Shown here piece after piece: positions 10,451-22,317 of a stretch of DNA of 64,000 bases (the first letter of the stretch is position 1; each line of letters opens with the position of its first letter). The notes beneath the pieces were generated by a model that saw only the letters and a program-made list of their open reading frames with translations, searched no databases and was not told the origin of the DNA. The DNA lies in the NCBI GenBank assembly GCA_022113835.1, contig JAILWY010000023.1, forward strand, positions 13,328,001 to 13,392,000, written 5' to 3'. The position numbers and the translations under genes were made by a program. Source of the DNA: Atopsyche davidsoni. Its lineage: Eukaryota; Arthropoda; Insecta; Trichoptera; Hydrobiosidae.

Positions 10451-12539
10451 GTTTTTTTTTTTAGGATAAAATTTATCTTATAGCTTTTTTGTCGCATTAC
10501 AGCTTGATACACGTGCCACAAAATTAATTATGCTTCAAAACTATTCATTTTATTTACTTAAATTAAAAAAAAAATGTTTTTATTAACTTTTTAAAAAAGT
10601 GTTTGTATTTATTTTTTTAATAATCTGAAACAACCCCTTGTTAAATCAAAAGCTTTTAAACTTTCAAAAATATATTTTTGAATAACCTGATCTTTATCTT
10701 GTCTAGTCTATAATCTAGAAAAGACCTGGATTGCATGAATTTAATGGGCAGCAAATTCGTAGGATCCAGGTCAGGCTCGGTGAACCTATCAACATACACC
10801 AGAAGCCTGTGATTTCAGAGAACAGCAAGATGGCAAACATAATACCAGATATAGACTGGGATTAGACAATTATTTCAGGAATAATTAAGCATAAGTAGAG
10901 TGTCGTGACCTAAACACAGGAAACATCTTTTTATTTAAGGTACAACTGATATTTTCATCTTCAAAAAGAGCTGATTAGTAAAAAATATAATATTGTGTTT
11001 TTCGTTATACGTTATACGTTTGAGTTTTTACGGGTGCTTAGTGCGTTGATAACGGTTTCATTGATATAAGTTTTTTTCTACCCAAAACCTTGGAAATAAT
11101 AATCAAAATATTATTTTAGTTTCCTGATACGGTATCGCTCGAGCTGCGGTTGCTTCATACAGATACGCGTGTAGGAAACTAGATAACAACAATACACTGT
11201 AACTTTGACAAAAAATTTCATTCATATTTTTTCAAAATAATACTATTATTCTTTACTGATAATAATTTGTTATGAAATATCGACCAACATTGAAGAAATC
11301 ACATATGTAGTAATCATAAATCATATTTTTATGATTTTAACATTAACTGCGTTGTGGTAAAGGGCTTAACGCGTTTTTTTTGCTTTGATATTGATTTATA
11401 TTGGTCGTATCAAGTTTGTTGGTATGTTAATATAAAATATGTTACCTGCACATCAAACACCCTTCTAAAAATGCACCTCTCAGAACACTTCATTTTTATA
11501 TATTATTATACTATAAATGCAACCACAGATAATTGATTCTTCGGGTAACAATAATTAATTTTTTTTTCGAGATTCCTTGGAGTATTATCGGTCACTTAAC
11601 TGTCATTTTAATTTTTTCTTAAACATAAACACCTGAATAGTAAATATATAACATTTCAAATGAGTATTTTGTGCTTTTGTTTATTGTTTTAATACGATTA
11701 TCATCATCATTTCATATGCTTTTAAATACTCAAAGAAATGGTTTTATAGATTTCATTAACTTCTCTTTAATGTCGTGCTGATTATTTTGTTGGTTCTTAC
11801 ATTAGAAAATTCTTAAGGTTTTTAAAAAAATAACTGTTCATTAAAGAGCGGTAAAATTAAAAAAGCTGTTGTATAAAAAATAACGTGATTTAAGCTGTGA
11901 TTAAATCTGCTCTAAAATTTAGCACCTCGTGCACACAGCAAATAGGATACATATATTTCATTCCGACGCCAAGATTAATGTTGCAAACGATCGTAAAACC
12001 GCAGGAATCTGCGATACACAATAATAAAACAAAAAATAAAAACAAATAATGCAACGCCAACAGCCAAACAACCGTTAATCGGCGAGGGCGACACAGCGTG
12101 TTTCTAATACGAAGTTAATTGATTCTGATGGCACCTGACTATATAAAGGCAAGACCAGAAACACACAGCGACTCTAAAATGTATCTTATCTACTAAAATA
12201 ATTATTAATTTAAATTCAATTATGAGCTATCACGTAGAAATGCAATATTCAATCAAAGAGTCTTACCTGCAAAATTTCATTTTATATTATTTACAAAGTA
12301 TATTTAAAATATTTTTTTAATTTAAAATTTTAGGTATGTGATATATTTGTGTATAAAATTCCTTAGACTATACTTATATGCGATATGTTTATTACGTTTT
12401 TGTGTAACAGCAGAAGTACACTACCTAAACAAAATCTTCTGTATACAATACAGCAATAAAATTTATTGAATACAACTTTTATGTATATAATTAACAGTAC
12501 TGGCTTGATTTTTTTTATTTTTTATATTTTAGGTGGAAT
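10451..12539. other. AT-rich non-coding stretch
   Basis: No gene recognised. A short duplication of TTATACG occurs near 11005-11020. A mixed patch at about 11930-12140 (with GGCGAGGGCGACACAGCG) could be another small island. Confidence 0.45.
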
Positions 12540-12800
12540 TTAATTTATCCGGTACATGCTGAATTCTGCCAGGCCTGTCTAGCGCGCGGCCGACGTCTAA
12601 GGATGGCACAGATACAAGCTCGACTCTCGCCGGGTTAATTTGGCGTCCAACGACCTCGGCTATCATTATAATATGCAGTTGATACTTAATCACATTGACA
12701 GGTCGCCATTTGCTGCTCAGGCCGTACCAGATGTACCAGATCCGCGGGACCCCGTCCCTGCCGGCTCCGCGCGGAGGAGAGGCGTGGGACGAGCACGCGC
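12540..12800. other. GC-rich island, candidate conserved non-coding element
   Basis: CpG-rich sequence (CTAGCGCGCGGCCGACGTC and CCGCGCGGAGGAGAGGC) is embedded in AT-rich DNA. A small direct repeat of GTACCAGAT occurs at about 12724-12742. No coding frame is convincing. Confidence 0.35.
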
Positions 12801-15289
12801 ATAGCTATGCAAGTTTTTTTTTATTTGTCACCAGAGCGAGAAAAAATCAATCTGGTATTCAAGTTGGAAGACATTAATTATATATGTCAATCGAAACGCA
12901 GAAAAAAACCAATTTTAATATGTAATATTTGCCTACTGTATAAAAATGTACGATTTTTTTTTTTATTTGTTAGTATTGTACTTCTTTTTTTATAAGTTAT
13001 CTAGAAGTTCGTTTGTCGGTGGATTTTTAGTTTGGTTCACTCTATCTTTAAAATAAAGAGTTTAGAGGGTTTGGGTAGTAGTGGAGTGATTTCAGTAATT
13101 TTTTCTAATTTCCCCTAAGTTCAAGAGTAATGATATTACTAAAAAAAATCTTTTTGGGTTGAGGGTTGATGTGCTTTTCCGTTTTTATCAACGAAAATTC
13201 AAGGGATGTAAGGAAGTCAAATGCAGTCGCAGTTGCCTCTAACCGCTTTTAATTGCATGCTTTCATGACATCATCCATTTACGGCTGATATGCCAAGTAA
13301 TTGATACAATCCTTATGTAGACTTTCTCCTGTACAAAAATAAATTTGTTTTATTAAACAGAAATATCGGGAAATTTGAAAAAGCAAATTTGTGCGGTAAT
13401 ATTTTAAAACTCATTTGGCAGGGCATGCAATGCTTTTCTGATTTTATGGACTGCACGGCACTTATATGGACGGCATACACCTGTTGTCTACCAGACTACT
13501 GAAAGACAATCGATTTCTGCAAAGGTCTTAGGTGTGTCGCGATAGGCAAATAGTCGGTAATTGCTGAATGCGCGAGAAGCATCGGAATTGATAGCTTTGG
13601 CTCGCACTCGGAATAAATTGGAGGTTTTTTTTCTGATGGACTTTTGGCAGGATTTATAGTAGAATGACGTGAGCCTCATACTGTAGAAAGAGCCTGAACC
13701 TGTCAAAAGATTCTGTGCACGGCGGTTTCAGTTCGTCGACATTTGAACACAATTTTAATAAATTTTTCGTTTGATGAATTGATATACAAGTATATATTTC
13801 CTGGAGTAAAATAATAGGTAAAAATAAATAATTGGTTTTGGTTTTTAGCCAAGTTGTGTGTAACGGACTTTTTTCATGATTTATAGTGGTATAATCGTAT
13901 AATTAGTTGAAAGACGACGTTTTGTTAATTTTTTAACTTTTAATAGTTTGTTAAATTTTAACTCAATTATTTATTTGTAAATTGAACCGCAAACATGTTT
14001 TCAGTTCAAATAATGCAAAAAGTAAAAATGATAAAACAATTAAATTGAAATAAATATTTAAAATAACCTTGGTGTAATTCATAATATGATAAACTGAGTT
14101 CTTCACCCTTTCTGGTAATGTTTTAGGTTTAATAATGTAGGTTGTATAAAATAATAATAAAGTCAGCTGACAATGACTAAATCAAAAATCTTAAATGAGG
14201 ACTAAAAATATTTTTTTTATACTTCTACAAAGTTGAAGATGCAACAGAAAACTATTGTGTTCAATTTTGAGGTGTTTTTTTTAAATTTATTATTTCCTTA
14301 TTTTTTGTTGCGTATCTGTTTATTATTTCATCCATGCTGCTGCATTTTTAAGTGTACGCCAAACGTTTATAAGGATGAGAGAAATTTCTATTGCAAATTA
14401 TATGAGGGGTCATGGACGGGCAAGGTCGCCAGAATGAGTTAGAACTTACCGGTCATTTTATACAAAAAATATTAATACATGTTCAAAATGCATAAGTAGT
14501 CTAAATTTGTTTGTCGAGATACAAAAAAATAATGTTGCAGAAATACGCAGTCCACTTTGTAAAGAATAAGTGCTTCTTACTTATTACATTGTAAAGCGTA
14601 ATATTTGTTTAAATTGAACGTTATTTCATTTGGTGAAATTAAACAATAAACATCTCGAGTTTATAAAATCATTCCTATGTAAATGTATCAAAAATATAAG
14701 ATTTATTAAAAACACATTTCTGCATTTAAAAGGGCCTTTTATGTGTGTTTTAAAAAAAGTCACATGTAATTATATAAATAATATATTACGTTTAATGATA
14801 ATGCCTAAAGCGCTTGTTTAAATTTTATCACGTCTGCTGTTGAGAATGTAATTCAACCATGTACAGTGAGCCATCTACAGTACTGTAATGGCTTTATAAA
14901 ATATTTTTATATCATACTTATAAGAAGAATTTCATTTATACGCTGTAAACACAATGATAAAATTTCACATTTTCTTCTCATCATCAAAACCAGGGATGAT
15001 TTCAATTAAATTTACCGAGGGTATTTATTTAATAATTGAAGTGTATTTTTGATTATATACAATTATATTAACTCTTTCAATAAGCAGTTAAATTGAATTA
15101 TAAATTAGATTGTGGGTGATTTGTGAATTTTTAATAAATATATCGCTTACGCCCATGTATACGACAGAGTTGTGAGATATCGAATAAATGCTATAAAAAG
15201 TCACGACGTAGAAATCTTTTCCGTTCACGACGATAGGTTATTTTAAATAATACGACAAATCACAATCTCTTTCGTCAGACAGAAGTCGT
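12801..15289. other. AT-rich stretch with a mixed patch
   Basis: No gene recognised. The patch at 13200-13740 has more balanced composition and a 72-codon minus-strand frame without recognisable features. The rest consists of A/T runs. Confidence 0.45.
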
Positions 15290-15453
15290 GATAAATGGAA
15301 CCGAGTAATTCAGCTCACTTTTATGATTGAATAAAAAGGGCGTGAAAGATGGCGTGTCGCCACGCCGAGCGTTATTGTCCGCGCGCGTCTGCTGGCCTAC
15401 TGTGCAGCGGCCCACTGTGCCCACTGTGCGGCGGCGGCTGACGTCACCGGATG
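15290..15453. other. GC-rich island preceding a degenerate repeat
   Basis: A CpG-rich patch contains repeated CCACTGTGC words (15409-15430) and a TGACGTCA at about 15439-15446. It leads directly into the degenerate tandem units described next. Confidence 0.4.
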
Positions 15454-15727
15454 TCTGGGCGTGGGCGGGACCACTGTGCTGCAACTACCAGGCCCTAGAT
15501 TATCTGCAGCAAAAAGCATTCCATGGCATTTGGTGGAGAGGAATATACTCGTATATATTTTTTTCATATTAAAAAAACTGATTTATCTGGACGTGGGTCG
15601 GTGCACTGTGCTGCAACAACCAAAGCTCCTTTGAGTGCATCGAAAATTATTTTTGATATAAGCACGAGAGGAATATCTCTATTCATCTGGACGTGGGCAG
15701 AAACCACCGTGCTGCGACAACCTTAGC
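15454..15727 (+). repeat. Three degenerate tandem units of about 100-130 bp
   Basis: A shared block beginning TCTGGRCGTGGG and continuing CACTGTGCTGCAAC then ACCA occurs at 15454, 15586 and 15686, spaced 132 and 100 bp apart. The CCCTAG word is retained in the first and third units. Between blocks, GAGAGGAATAT recurs near 15536 and 15666. The units have diverged, so this is an old tandem duplication or satellite remnant. It is not recognised as a known family. Confidence 0.7.
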
Positions 15728-16649
15728 CCTAGAACTCTTAAATAAAATTGAGAGGGAAATATTTTTTACAAGAATTGCAAAGGTGTTTTAACTTCTGAAA
15801 AAGCCACTGTTAGCTTAGTAATAAGATCGTTAACTCCTGACTAAACGTAACCTCGTTCAGTTCTCGTCCTAACTGATGAATCCAAATCTATAATAAGAAG
15901 ATTAAGCTCATGCTTATTTTGGACTGACTTGGGGCAATTTGTTGTTTTATTGCACACAAGTTTGTTAATAATGAGTTAATATTAAGAATAACACCTTTTA
16001 TTATTAATGATTTTGAGAGTAATATAAATAATTTATTGTGACTGGAGTGATTTATCTATGATAAATAAGTCATTGACATTTTAATTTCATAAGATGTTAT
16101 CTTCTACTGGGGTTATAAAATTTTCCCCTCTAGAAAAATTACGCACCACTCTAGAACAAATTGTACTCACCGCTTTTGTGGACCGCGATCTCGTTTAATT
16201 AATAAACTTTGTTTAAAAAAAACTTTATATATTTATAATTAATTAATTCTATTTTTTTTTATTTTTTTTATTAGTTCCTATTTCTTGTTTTTTGTTTGAT
16301 ATTTGTTGAATGGATAATAAATATGCTAGCTATTTAGGTCAGCATTCTCAACGGCGACGTCATCACCTTTATAATAAAAAAAATGGTCACCTCGAATTGA
16401 TTTCTTTAGCTAGGAGCTTTTGGTCCATTGATGCTAAAAATGGCGTCTTTATAGTTAAAAGTATACTCAAGAGGCTATAAAAAAAGAACCACCCAGGCAG
16501 TAAACAGTCACGAAAAATAAATTTATTGTCATACTTTAAATGTCTCATTTTGCACAGAAAAGAATACAATGTTATAATTGCTGGTTTATCTTATAATCAT
16601 TGTTCTTACAATAAAATATAAATTGGGTTTATAAAACATTATTTTTAAC
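15728..16649. other. AT-rich non-coding stretch
   Basis: No gene recognised. It ends at the target-site duplication of the palindromic element. Confidence 0.5.
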
Positions 16650-16660
16650 GGAATTTCTTT
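16650..16660 (+). repeat. Left 11 bp target-site duplication (GGAATTTCTTT)
   Basis: Exact copy of 17640-17650, immediately outside the composite palindromic element. An exact 11 bp pair supports a single real insertion event. Confidence 0.8.
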
Positions 16661-16732
16661 GATAATGATTAAGAACATTTTTTTTAAATATTGAAAATTG
16701 ATTAAAGAAACTCTTAGAAAAATATATCAACG

Positions 16733-16805
16733 TGATTTGTGCGGGATTCGAACCCACATCCCCTCGCTTACATGGCAGGTGCATTACCAACTATGCTAAC
16801 CAATC
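16733..16805 (-). other. tRNA-like SINE head, left arm
   Basis: Reverse-complement twin of the head at 17452-17524. It folds to the same 73-nt cloverleaf with TGT in the anticodon position. As part of an inverted repeat inside a mobile element it is interpreted as a SINE head with internal A and B boxes, not as a functional tRNA gene. Confidence 0.75.
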
Positions 16806-17451
16806 ACTAGTACTAGACAAGAATTTTTAATAATCATATCCTATAAATGAAACAATGTTCTTATTATGCCTAATTAAATATTGTGTGACTTGCAATACTA
16901 GACTTTTAACACAAAGTACTGAGTGAAGCATTTTAAATCCAATCTGGATATTAGTCTATTTAATTATGTCAATACACGTACTTGTTAAATTTAATTATTG
17001 GTTTTTGTGAAGACCATCTCACAGGAAGTACGATTTTACCTATACAGGTTTAATTGATTGATAATGATTAAGAACATTTTTTTAAATATTGAAAATTGAT
17101 ATATTTTTCTAAGAGTTTCTTTAATCAATTGATTAAAGAAACTCTTAGAAAAATATATCAATTTTCAATATTTAAAAAAATGTTCTTAATCATTATCAAT
17201 CAATTAAACCTGTATAGGTAAAATCGTACTTCCTGTGAGATGGTCTTCACAAAAACCAATAATTAAATTTAACAAGTACGTGTATTGACATAATTAAATA
17301 GACTAATATCCAGATTGGATTTAAAATGCTTCACTCAGTACTTTGTGTTAAAAGTCTAGTATTGCAAGTCACACAATATTTAATTAGGCATAATAAGAAC
17401 ATTGTTTCATTTATAGGATATGATTATTAAAAATTCTTGTCTAGTACTAGT

Positions 17452-17524
17452 GATTGGTTAGCATAGTTGGTAATGCACCTGCCATGTAAGCGAGGGGATG
17501 TGGGTTCGAATCCCGCACAAATCA
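17452..17524 (+). other. tRNA-like SINE head, right arm (TGT anticodon)
   Basis: It folds fully: acceptor GATTGGT with ACAAATC (six of seven pairs), D-stem GCAT/ATGC with loop AGTTGGTA, anticodon stem CCTGC/GCGAG (four of five pairs), loop CATGTAA, five-base variable loop, and T-arm GTGGG-TTCGAAT-CCCGC. The anticodon would be TGT (threonine), but the universal T at position 33 is A, which argues against a working tRNA. The B-box GGTTCGAATCC is intact, so RNA polymerase III transcription remains possible. Confidence 0.8.
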
Positions 17525-17639
17525 CGTTGATATATTTTTCTAAGAGTTTCTTTAATCAATTTTCAATATTTAAAAAAATGTTCTTAATCATTATCAATCA
17601 ATTAAACCTGTATAGGTAAAATCGTACTTCCTGTGAGAT

Positions 17640-17650
17640 GGAATTTCTTT
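17640..17650 (+). repeat. Right 11 bp target-site duplication (GGAATTTCTTT)
   Basis: Partner of 16650-16660. The first two bases also continue the internal sequence ...GAGATGG, so the boundary is uncertain by two bases. Confidence 0.8.
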
Positions 17651-18399
17651 GTTCTCTGTTCTTCCAGGACATACCAATATTGATGAAAAAAAAATACTTT
17701 TTGCCTTTATTAATGAAAACAAACTGCCGTTCGATAAATAGATTATTAAACTTTTATGGGGCTTTTGAAAACAGGAAATCGTTGTAGTAAAAAGTTTAAA
17801 AAAATAACTGGGTTACGTTATAAAGTTATTTCGCCGACTTGCAAACCTAATTTATTGTTAGTTGTGTTTTTTATACGATGAGTTTTTGCAGGTAAGAATT
17901 TTACGATATCCTGGTTTAAAATATAGTTTATTATTATGAAGTATTTTTACAATTTACTGTTAGCGTACGGTTAACCAAAAAACATTATATATTGTGCACT
18001 TTGTTTATCAGTGTGAGACTAAGTGGTTTTGGTTGGAATTTCCAAAACCACCTTATTAAAATTTAATGTACTTGAGTGTTAAATTAATCTTAAAATATAT
18101 TACTGATAAGAATTTGTATGCAATTGTTACTGATATATAGCATATTAAACAATTGGGTGCATAGAAACTACTTATGTTTATAATATATTTGTAATCCAGA
18201 TTTTTATTTATTTTTAGCGTATATTTTCCAGGCACAGAAGCTTAAAAAAAAGTATTATAAAAGCAACGTAAATCTACGAAAAATTGATACGAATTTCCAT
18301 ATAAAAATGAAAGCTATAATAAAAACACGAAAAGTATCAATAAAAGTTCGACCCTGGAATGAGTTAAGAATACTAACAAGTGAAAACGCTATTCACAAA
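17651..18399. other. AT-rich non-coding stretch
   Basis: No gene recognised. At 17882-17897 TTTTTGCAGGTAAGAA looks like both an acceptor and a donor, but no open frame is attached to it. Confidence 0.5.
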
Positions 18400-18680
18400 A
18401 AAATAGCGCGTACGTCTAGTCAATGGGATATATTGAATACTTGGAGACGCGTAGGTTTGCGCCAGTGTGCGTCACCCGTGCGAAATGCGTGTATCCTTGA
18501 GTTTTATGGCGGCGCGTGAGCCAGCGTGACCCAGCGTGAGCCAGCGTGAGCCGGCGTGAACTCACGCCTGCGTGCGTGAACGCCGCATAGCAACAAGGGC
18601 CCAAGGTCCCCGCCCGAGCCACCCACGCGCGGGCCTCACGCACACCAGCGAGAAGGACCGCTTGTGGGAAATTTTTGGAT
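18400..18680. other. GC-rich island with decamer array
   Basis: CpG-rich sequence with frames open on both strands, caused largely by the 10 bp repeat within it. No recognised protein. Confidence 0.4.
18511..18560 (+). repeat. Five-unit decamer tandem repeat (CCAGCGTGAG)n
   Basis: Consecutive units GGCGCGTGAG, CCAGCGTGAC, CCAGCGTGAG, CCAGCGTGAG and CCGGCGTGAA. CTCACGCC follows immediately and can pair back to the repeat. Confidence 0.85.
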
Positions 18681-18790
18681 AATAGAACAGCAGCTTGTAC
18701 TCACTCTGTTTCTCAACACTTTAAGCGACGAGATTTTTCCAAAAAAAAAAAAAAATTGTATTATTTATCAATATATTCATAATACAATAC

Positions 18791-18925
18791 TGTGGCGTTC
18801 CCCCCTCTGCAGACTATCAAAGGTGCGAAGGCAACGCTTTAGTATTTGTCAATTTCTTAGCAAAATTACCAAGAAATTGACAAGGACTGATAGGATTGAT
18901 AGTCTGCAGAGGGGGGAACGCCACA
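18791..18925. mobile_element. 135 bp MITE-like element with perfect 30 bp inverted ends
   Basis: Left end 18791-18820 starts TGTGGCGTTCCCCCCTCTGC; right end 18896-18925 is its exact inverse over 30 bp. A second inverted pair lies inside (TTGTCAATTTCTT at 18846-18858 and AAGAAATTGACAA at 18871-18883), so the whole element folds into a nested hairpin. ATAC lies directly outside both ends and may be a 4 bp target duplication, but one ambiguous base leaves 5 bp possible. It has no coding capacity. Superfamily not assigned. Confidence 0.8.
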
Positions 18926-21900
18926 ATACGTAAAAAGATACAATCAATTTTTAAATTTAAATTTAAAAACCATCATTAAAAATATCGATGTCGCTATGAA
19001 GCGATTTATCAATTATACTGTTTTGCCACCAGTAATGAATTTAATAATAATTTTATTAAAATTATAGATAAGTCAATCGCTGTGTACTTTACAAAAACCA
19101 AAAAACTAAATATTTATTCACAAAGGCAAATCTATTGAAAAATAAATTCAACAGGCCACTGAGCGTCGGTTCGTGAGAGAACGGTGACTTGTCAAACTTG
19201 ACAGATTGTGGGCGTTGTTGCCGGGGTTGGCATTCTATTGACGCATATAAGAAAGTGAGTTAACTTCCTATTGATTTCCGTATTGAATAGTTTGTTAAAT
19301 TTTGTTATAAATATGCTGAATAATTAGTGCAGAAAAAACTGATACAAGAGGGATGATTCAATAATGTTTTTAATGTAAATATAAAAAGGGTACAATCAAC
19401 TATTTGACAGTATCTACTTTATATTTTAAATATTATTTATTTAATAACTCAAATAGTACTATAATCCATGTAATATTTTTGATTTTATTAGAATCTATAG
19501 AGAAGTGAGATGTACGAGTATGTGAGAAGAACTTTTCCGCCTTGCATGAATTTTTGTCGTCAATCTGGATTGGTCCTAAAAAGGGTTAAACTAGAAATAA
19601 TATTTCCGGTATGGCTTGCGCATATGCTTAAAGCAATTTCGGATCTTGATGGAAGGACTGGCAGTTGGTATCGTCATCGTGGGAATCGCTAATGACCACC
19701 GAATTTTAGCCGAACTACGAAGGATATCCAAGTGCTATAATTTTTACATATTTCTGAAAGAAAAATTATTAAATATATATATATAGTAGAAAAGGTCGTA
19801 ATCATTAGTAAAGCTGCTTATCAATATCATCACAGTGACACACCTGAAAATGAATCGACTAAATATTTACATTTTTATTTACACATATAATATATAAATC
19901 AAAATTATTTCATCTTAATCCGTCTGACAAAGCCCTCGAAAGGCGAAAGCGCTTACAAAGAAATGAATTAATAATTAAAAGATAGTTTACTATTCATATT
20001 GGTTGAGTTAATATTATAATTTTAGTACTATTTGATTTTTATTCTTTGTTAAAAAAACAAATATTTACTAAAGATAAGCCAACTAACTAAAATAGTATTA
20101 GCCAACAGCTAGTACGATTATTTTCAAAAAGGTACAATTTTATATAATTATTAACAAAAGCGTGTTAAAGACATCGGAATACTCAATGGTTATAAATTTT
20201 ATCGCAAATATTAATTGAAAACGTTCATAAGAGAGCTTTGGTTATGCTTTGGTCTAAAATAGCTTTGCAATAATTGTGATGTGATTTTCAAATTAAAATA
20301 TTACTCTATTACAATGAGTTTTTACTTTTACCACTCGTCGATACTGCAACATATTAGTACTGCAGTGTAAGATTCATTTTTTTGGCTGGTCTGTCAGTAG
20401 GCATTTTTGATGATTTCAGAATCATCTGACAAAAAATTATAACATCAATATAGTACTCACCTCCTCTCCGGCAGTGTGTAGAAAGAGGTTCGCCAAAATT
20501 AGTCAATGAGATTCGTCCATTTAGGAAATCGGTCACACGCCATAAAATTCGCATAATATTCAAATTATATAGAATTTATAATTCGGTTATGAAATTTCAT
20601 ATTTATCTTGAAATCACCACGGATAATTTCGGGTAATTAGAGTAATAAATGAATATATTATGAATTAAGCATTCGATTATATACAGGATGTTTCAAAACT
20701 CAAAACATTATCCCCCTAATAGGGATACCGATGATTCTCATACAAGTCATACTAATAGTTCATAATTTTGATTACAGTATGTATTTATAGCATCAAAGTT
20801 ACATTTAATATTTGAAAAGATTATTTACCTCTAGGTTGTCAGTATATACAGATAAATTGTATCCAACGCATATTTTGTCTGTACGTTAGTTAATTGTCGT
20901 AGATATTCAAGTAATCGAATCTACTCGTGGGAAATCGGAAATTTATAGTAATCACATAGTATTTAGTTTTCTCCCTGCAAAGAATAATTACTATCATCAC
21001 TAATAAGGTAGTTCAAATTTCTATGGAATATTTCTTGGAAAAATACTATGTAAGAGTATATGAAACCACAGTTCTCAAAAAACATTAGTTAATTGTATGG
21101 CTTGGGTACTTTTGGCTTATTAAGAAACCCTAATAAAAAGACAAAATTTATAATCTTAAACTATTTTAAGTGAAAATACTGTGGATAAATAATAAACCCA
21201 AAAATTTGTGATTAAATATTTCTTAAAGAAATACAATAAGTAACGAAGCACCGTATATTTACTTGAATCGAATTTACTAATGATTTATTGTCGACGTTAC
21301 GGTTTTAATTGATGCTTTCTGTTTCAAATTAAAGTGAATACATTACGCCGGGCATGATATGATAATTATTTCTGGAGTTGATCCGTACTTCATTATGATT
21401 TATTCAAAACATATTCTTTTTAATTAAGCGTTCCTGTTTGAAAATATTTTGATTGTAGAAAATGTAAACCAAGTCCAGTTTAATAAAATATTAATTAGTG
21501 ACGCTACAGATACACAACAACAGAGTGGATATGGCCTCCTACGAGCAATTGAATCTGTTTGTATATTTTGAGGTCACAAAATATTCCTGTGATAATATTT
21601 AAACAAAAATGATGTTATTGATACTTAAAATAATCATATTAAAGGCGTATAATCAATTAAAGTTAAATATTCTATAAAATAATACAATGCTGAGCAGTTC
21701 ATTGGATATAGTTCTTCGTCTCAAATAATTAATACTTGAAAGTTTTGGAAGAAAGTATAATTTATCATTTAATTATTATGTACATAATAATAATTATAAA
21801 GAAACATGTGATCATTCGATTATATCTACAGTATTAGAATTATATAAGATGTGAGACATACAAAAATATTATTTAAAAAAACAGTCAGAATGTACAGTTT

Positions 21901-22065
21901 ATCAAGATAAGAGACGGTTTATCCAAATTAATTGTTTTTATGCAGCTGCATAAGTAGATTAACGTTTAGATGTAAGCATTTAACATGCATACAACGAATT
22001 TGTTTGTACCACCGATGTATCCGAATTCAGTAGATAAGTAAATTAATAAAAAAACGCATAATAAT
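18926..22065. other. AT-rich non-coding stretch
   Basis: No gene recognised. A mixed patch lies at 19140-19230. A fragment at 19935-19965 (CTCGAAAGGCGAAAGCGCTT) resembles 2810-2840. The stretch at 20685-20950, beginning near ACAGGATGTTTCAAAAC, may be an old dispersed repeat but cannot be assigned. Confidence 0.45.
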
Positions 22066-22077
22066 ACTTTTATTTCT

Positions 22078-22317
22078 ATATTAATTTTAGATTAATGTTA
22101 ATCAGGATGCGTATTTATTTACCCATGCAGGTATTAGTATGTTTATGTGATTAAGCATATTTTTTCACACATTGAAAATGATTAAAGAAAACTCTCAGAA
22201 AATATCATCGTGACTTGTGAGGGATTCGAACCCACATCCCCAAGCTTTCATGGCCGGTGCATTTATCCTTTTCTTTAATCATTTTCAATGTGTGAAAAAA
22301 TATGCTTAATCACATAA
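22078..22317 (-). mobile_element. tRNA-derived SINE-like copy with perfect 51 bp inverted repeat
   Basis: Flanked by the exact 12 bp repeat ACTTTTATTTCT (22066-22077 and 22318-22329). On the minus strand it contains a tRNA-like head truncated in its D-loop (22211 to about 22268), the family tail, and a 3' end at 22078. The 51 bp stretches 22141-22191 and 22269-22319 are perfect reverse complements, so a tail segment has been copied in inverted orientation on the 5' side. The anticodon loop is CATGAAA here. The 3' segment matches 53147-53208 and, more weakly, 17598-17639. Confidence 0.8.

Larger units (their letters stand above)
16661..17639. mobile_element. Palindromic tRNA-derived SINE-like composite element
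   Basis: A 979 bp insertion is flanked by the 11 bp direct repeat GGAATTTCTTT (16650-16660 and 17640-17650). Inside, 16659-17128 and 17129-17597 are reverse complements, centred on CAATTG at 17126-17131. The only difference found in the stretches checked by eye is one extra T in a T-run at 16678-16685. Each arm holds a 73-nt tRNA-like head, a tail of about 70 bp and a body of about 210 bp. The right side continues past the palindrome (17598-17639) to a 3' end also found in the related copies. Near the centre a roughly 30 bp segment bounded by TTGAT/ATCAA is flipped relative to the tail. The TSD length fits LINE-mediated insertion. Confidence 0.8.

Noticed and set aside
17452..17524. Genuine tRNA-Thr gene
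   Set aside because: The cloverleaf is good, but position 33 is A instead of T, and the sequence sits in a mobile palindrome with an inverted twin and two diverged relatives.
20685..20950. Possible transposon end (ACAGGATGTTTCAAAAC)
   Set aside because: Looks repeat-like, but no inverted partner, target duplication or coding remnant was seen.
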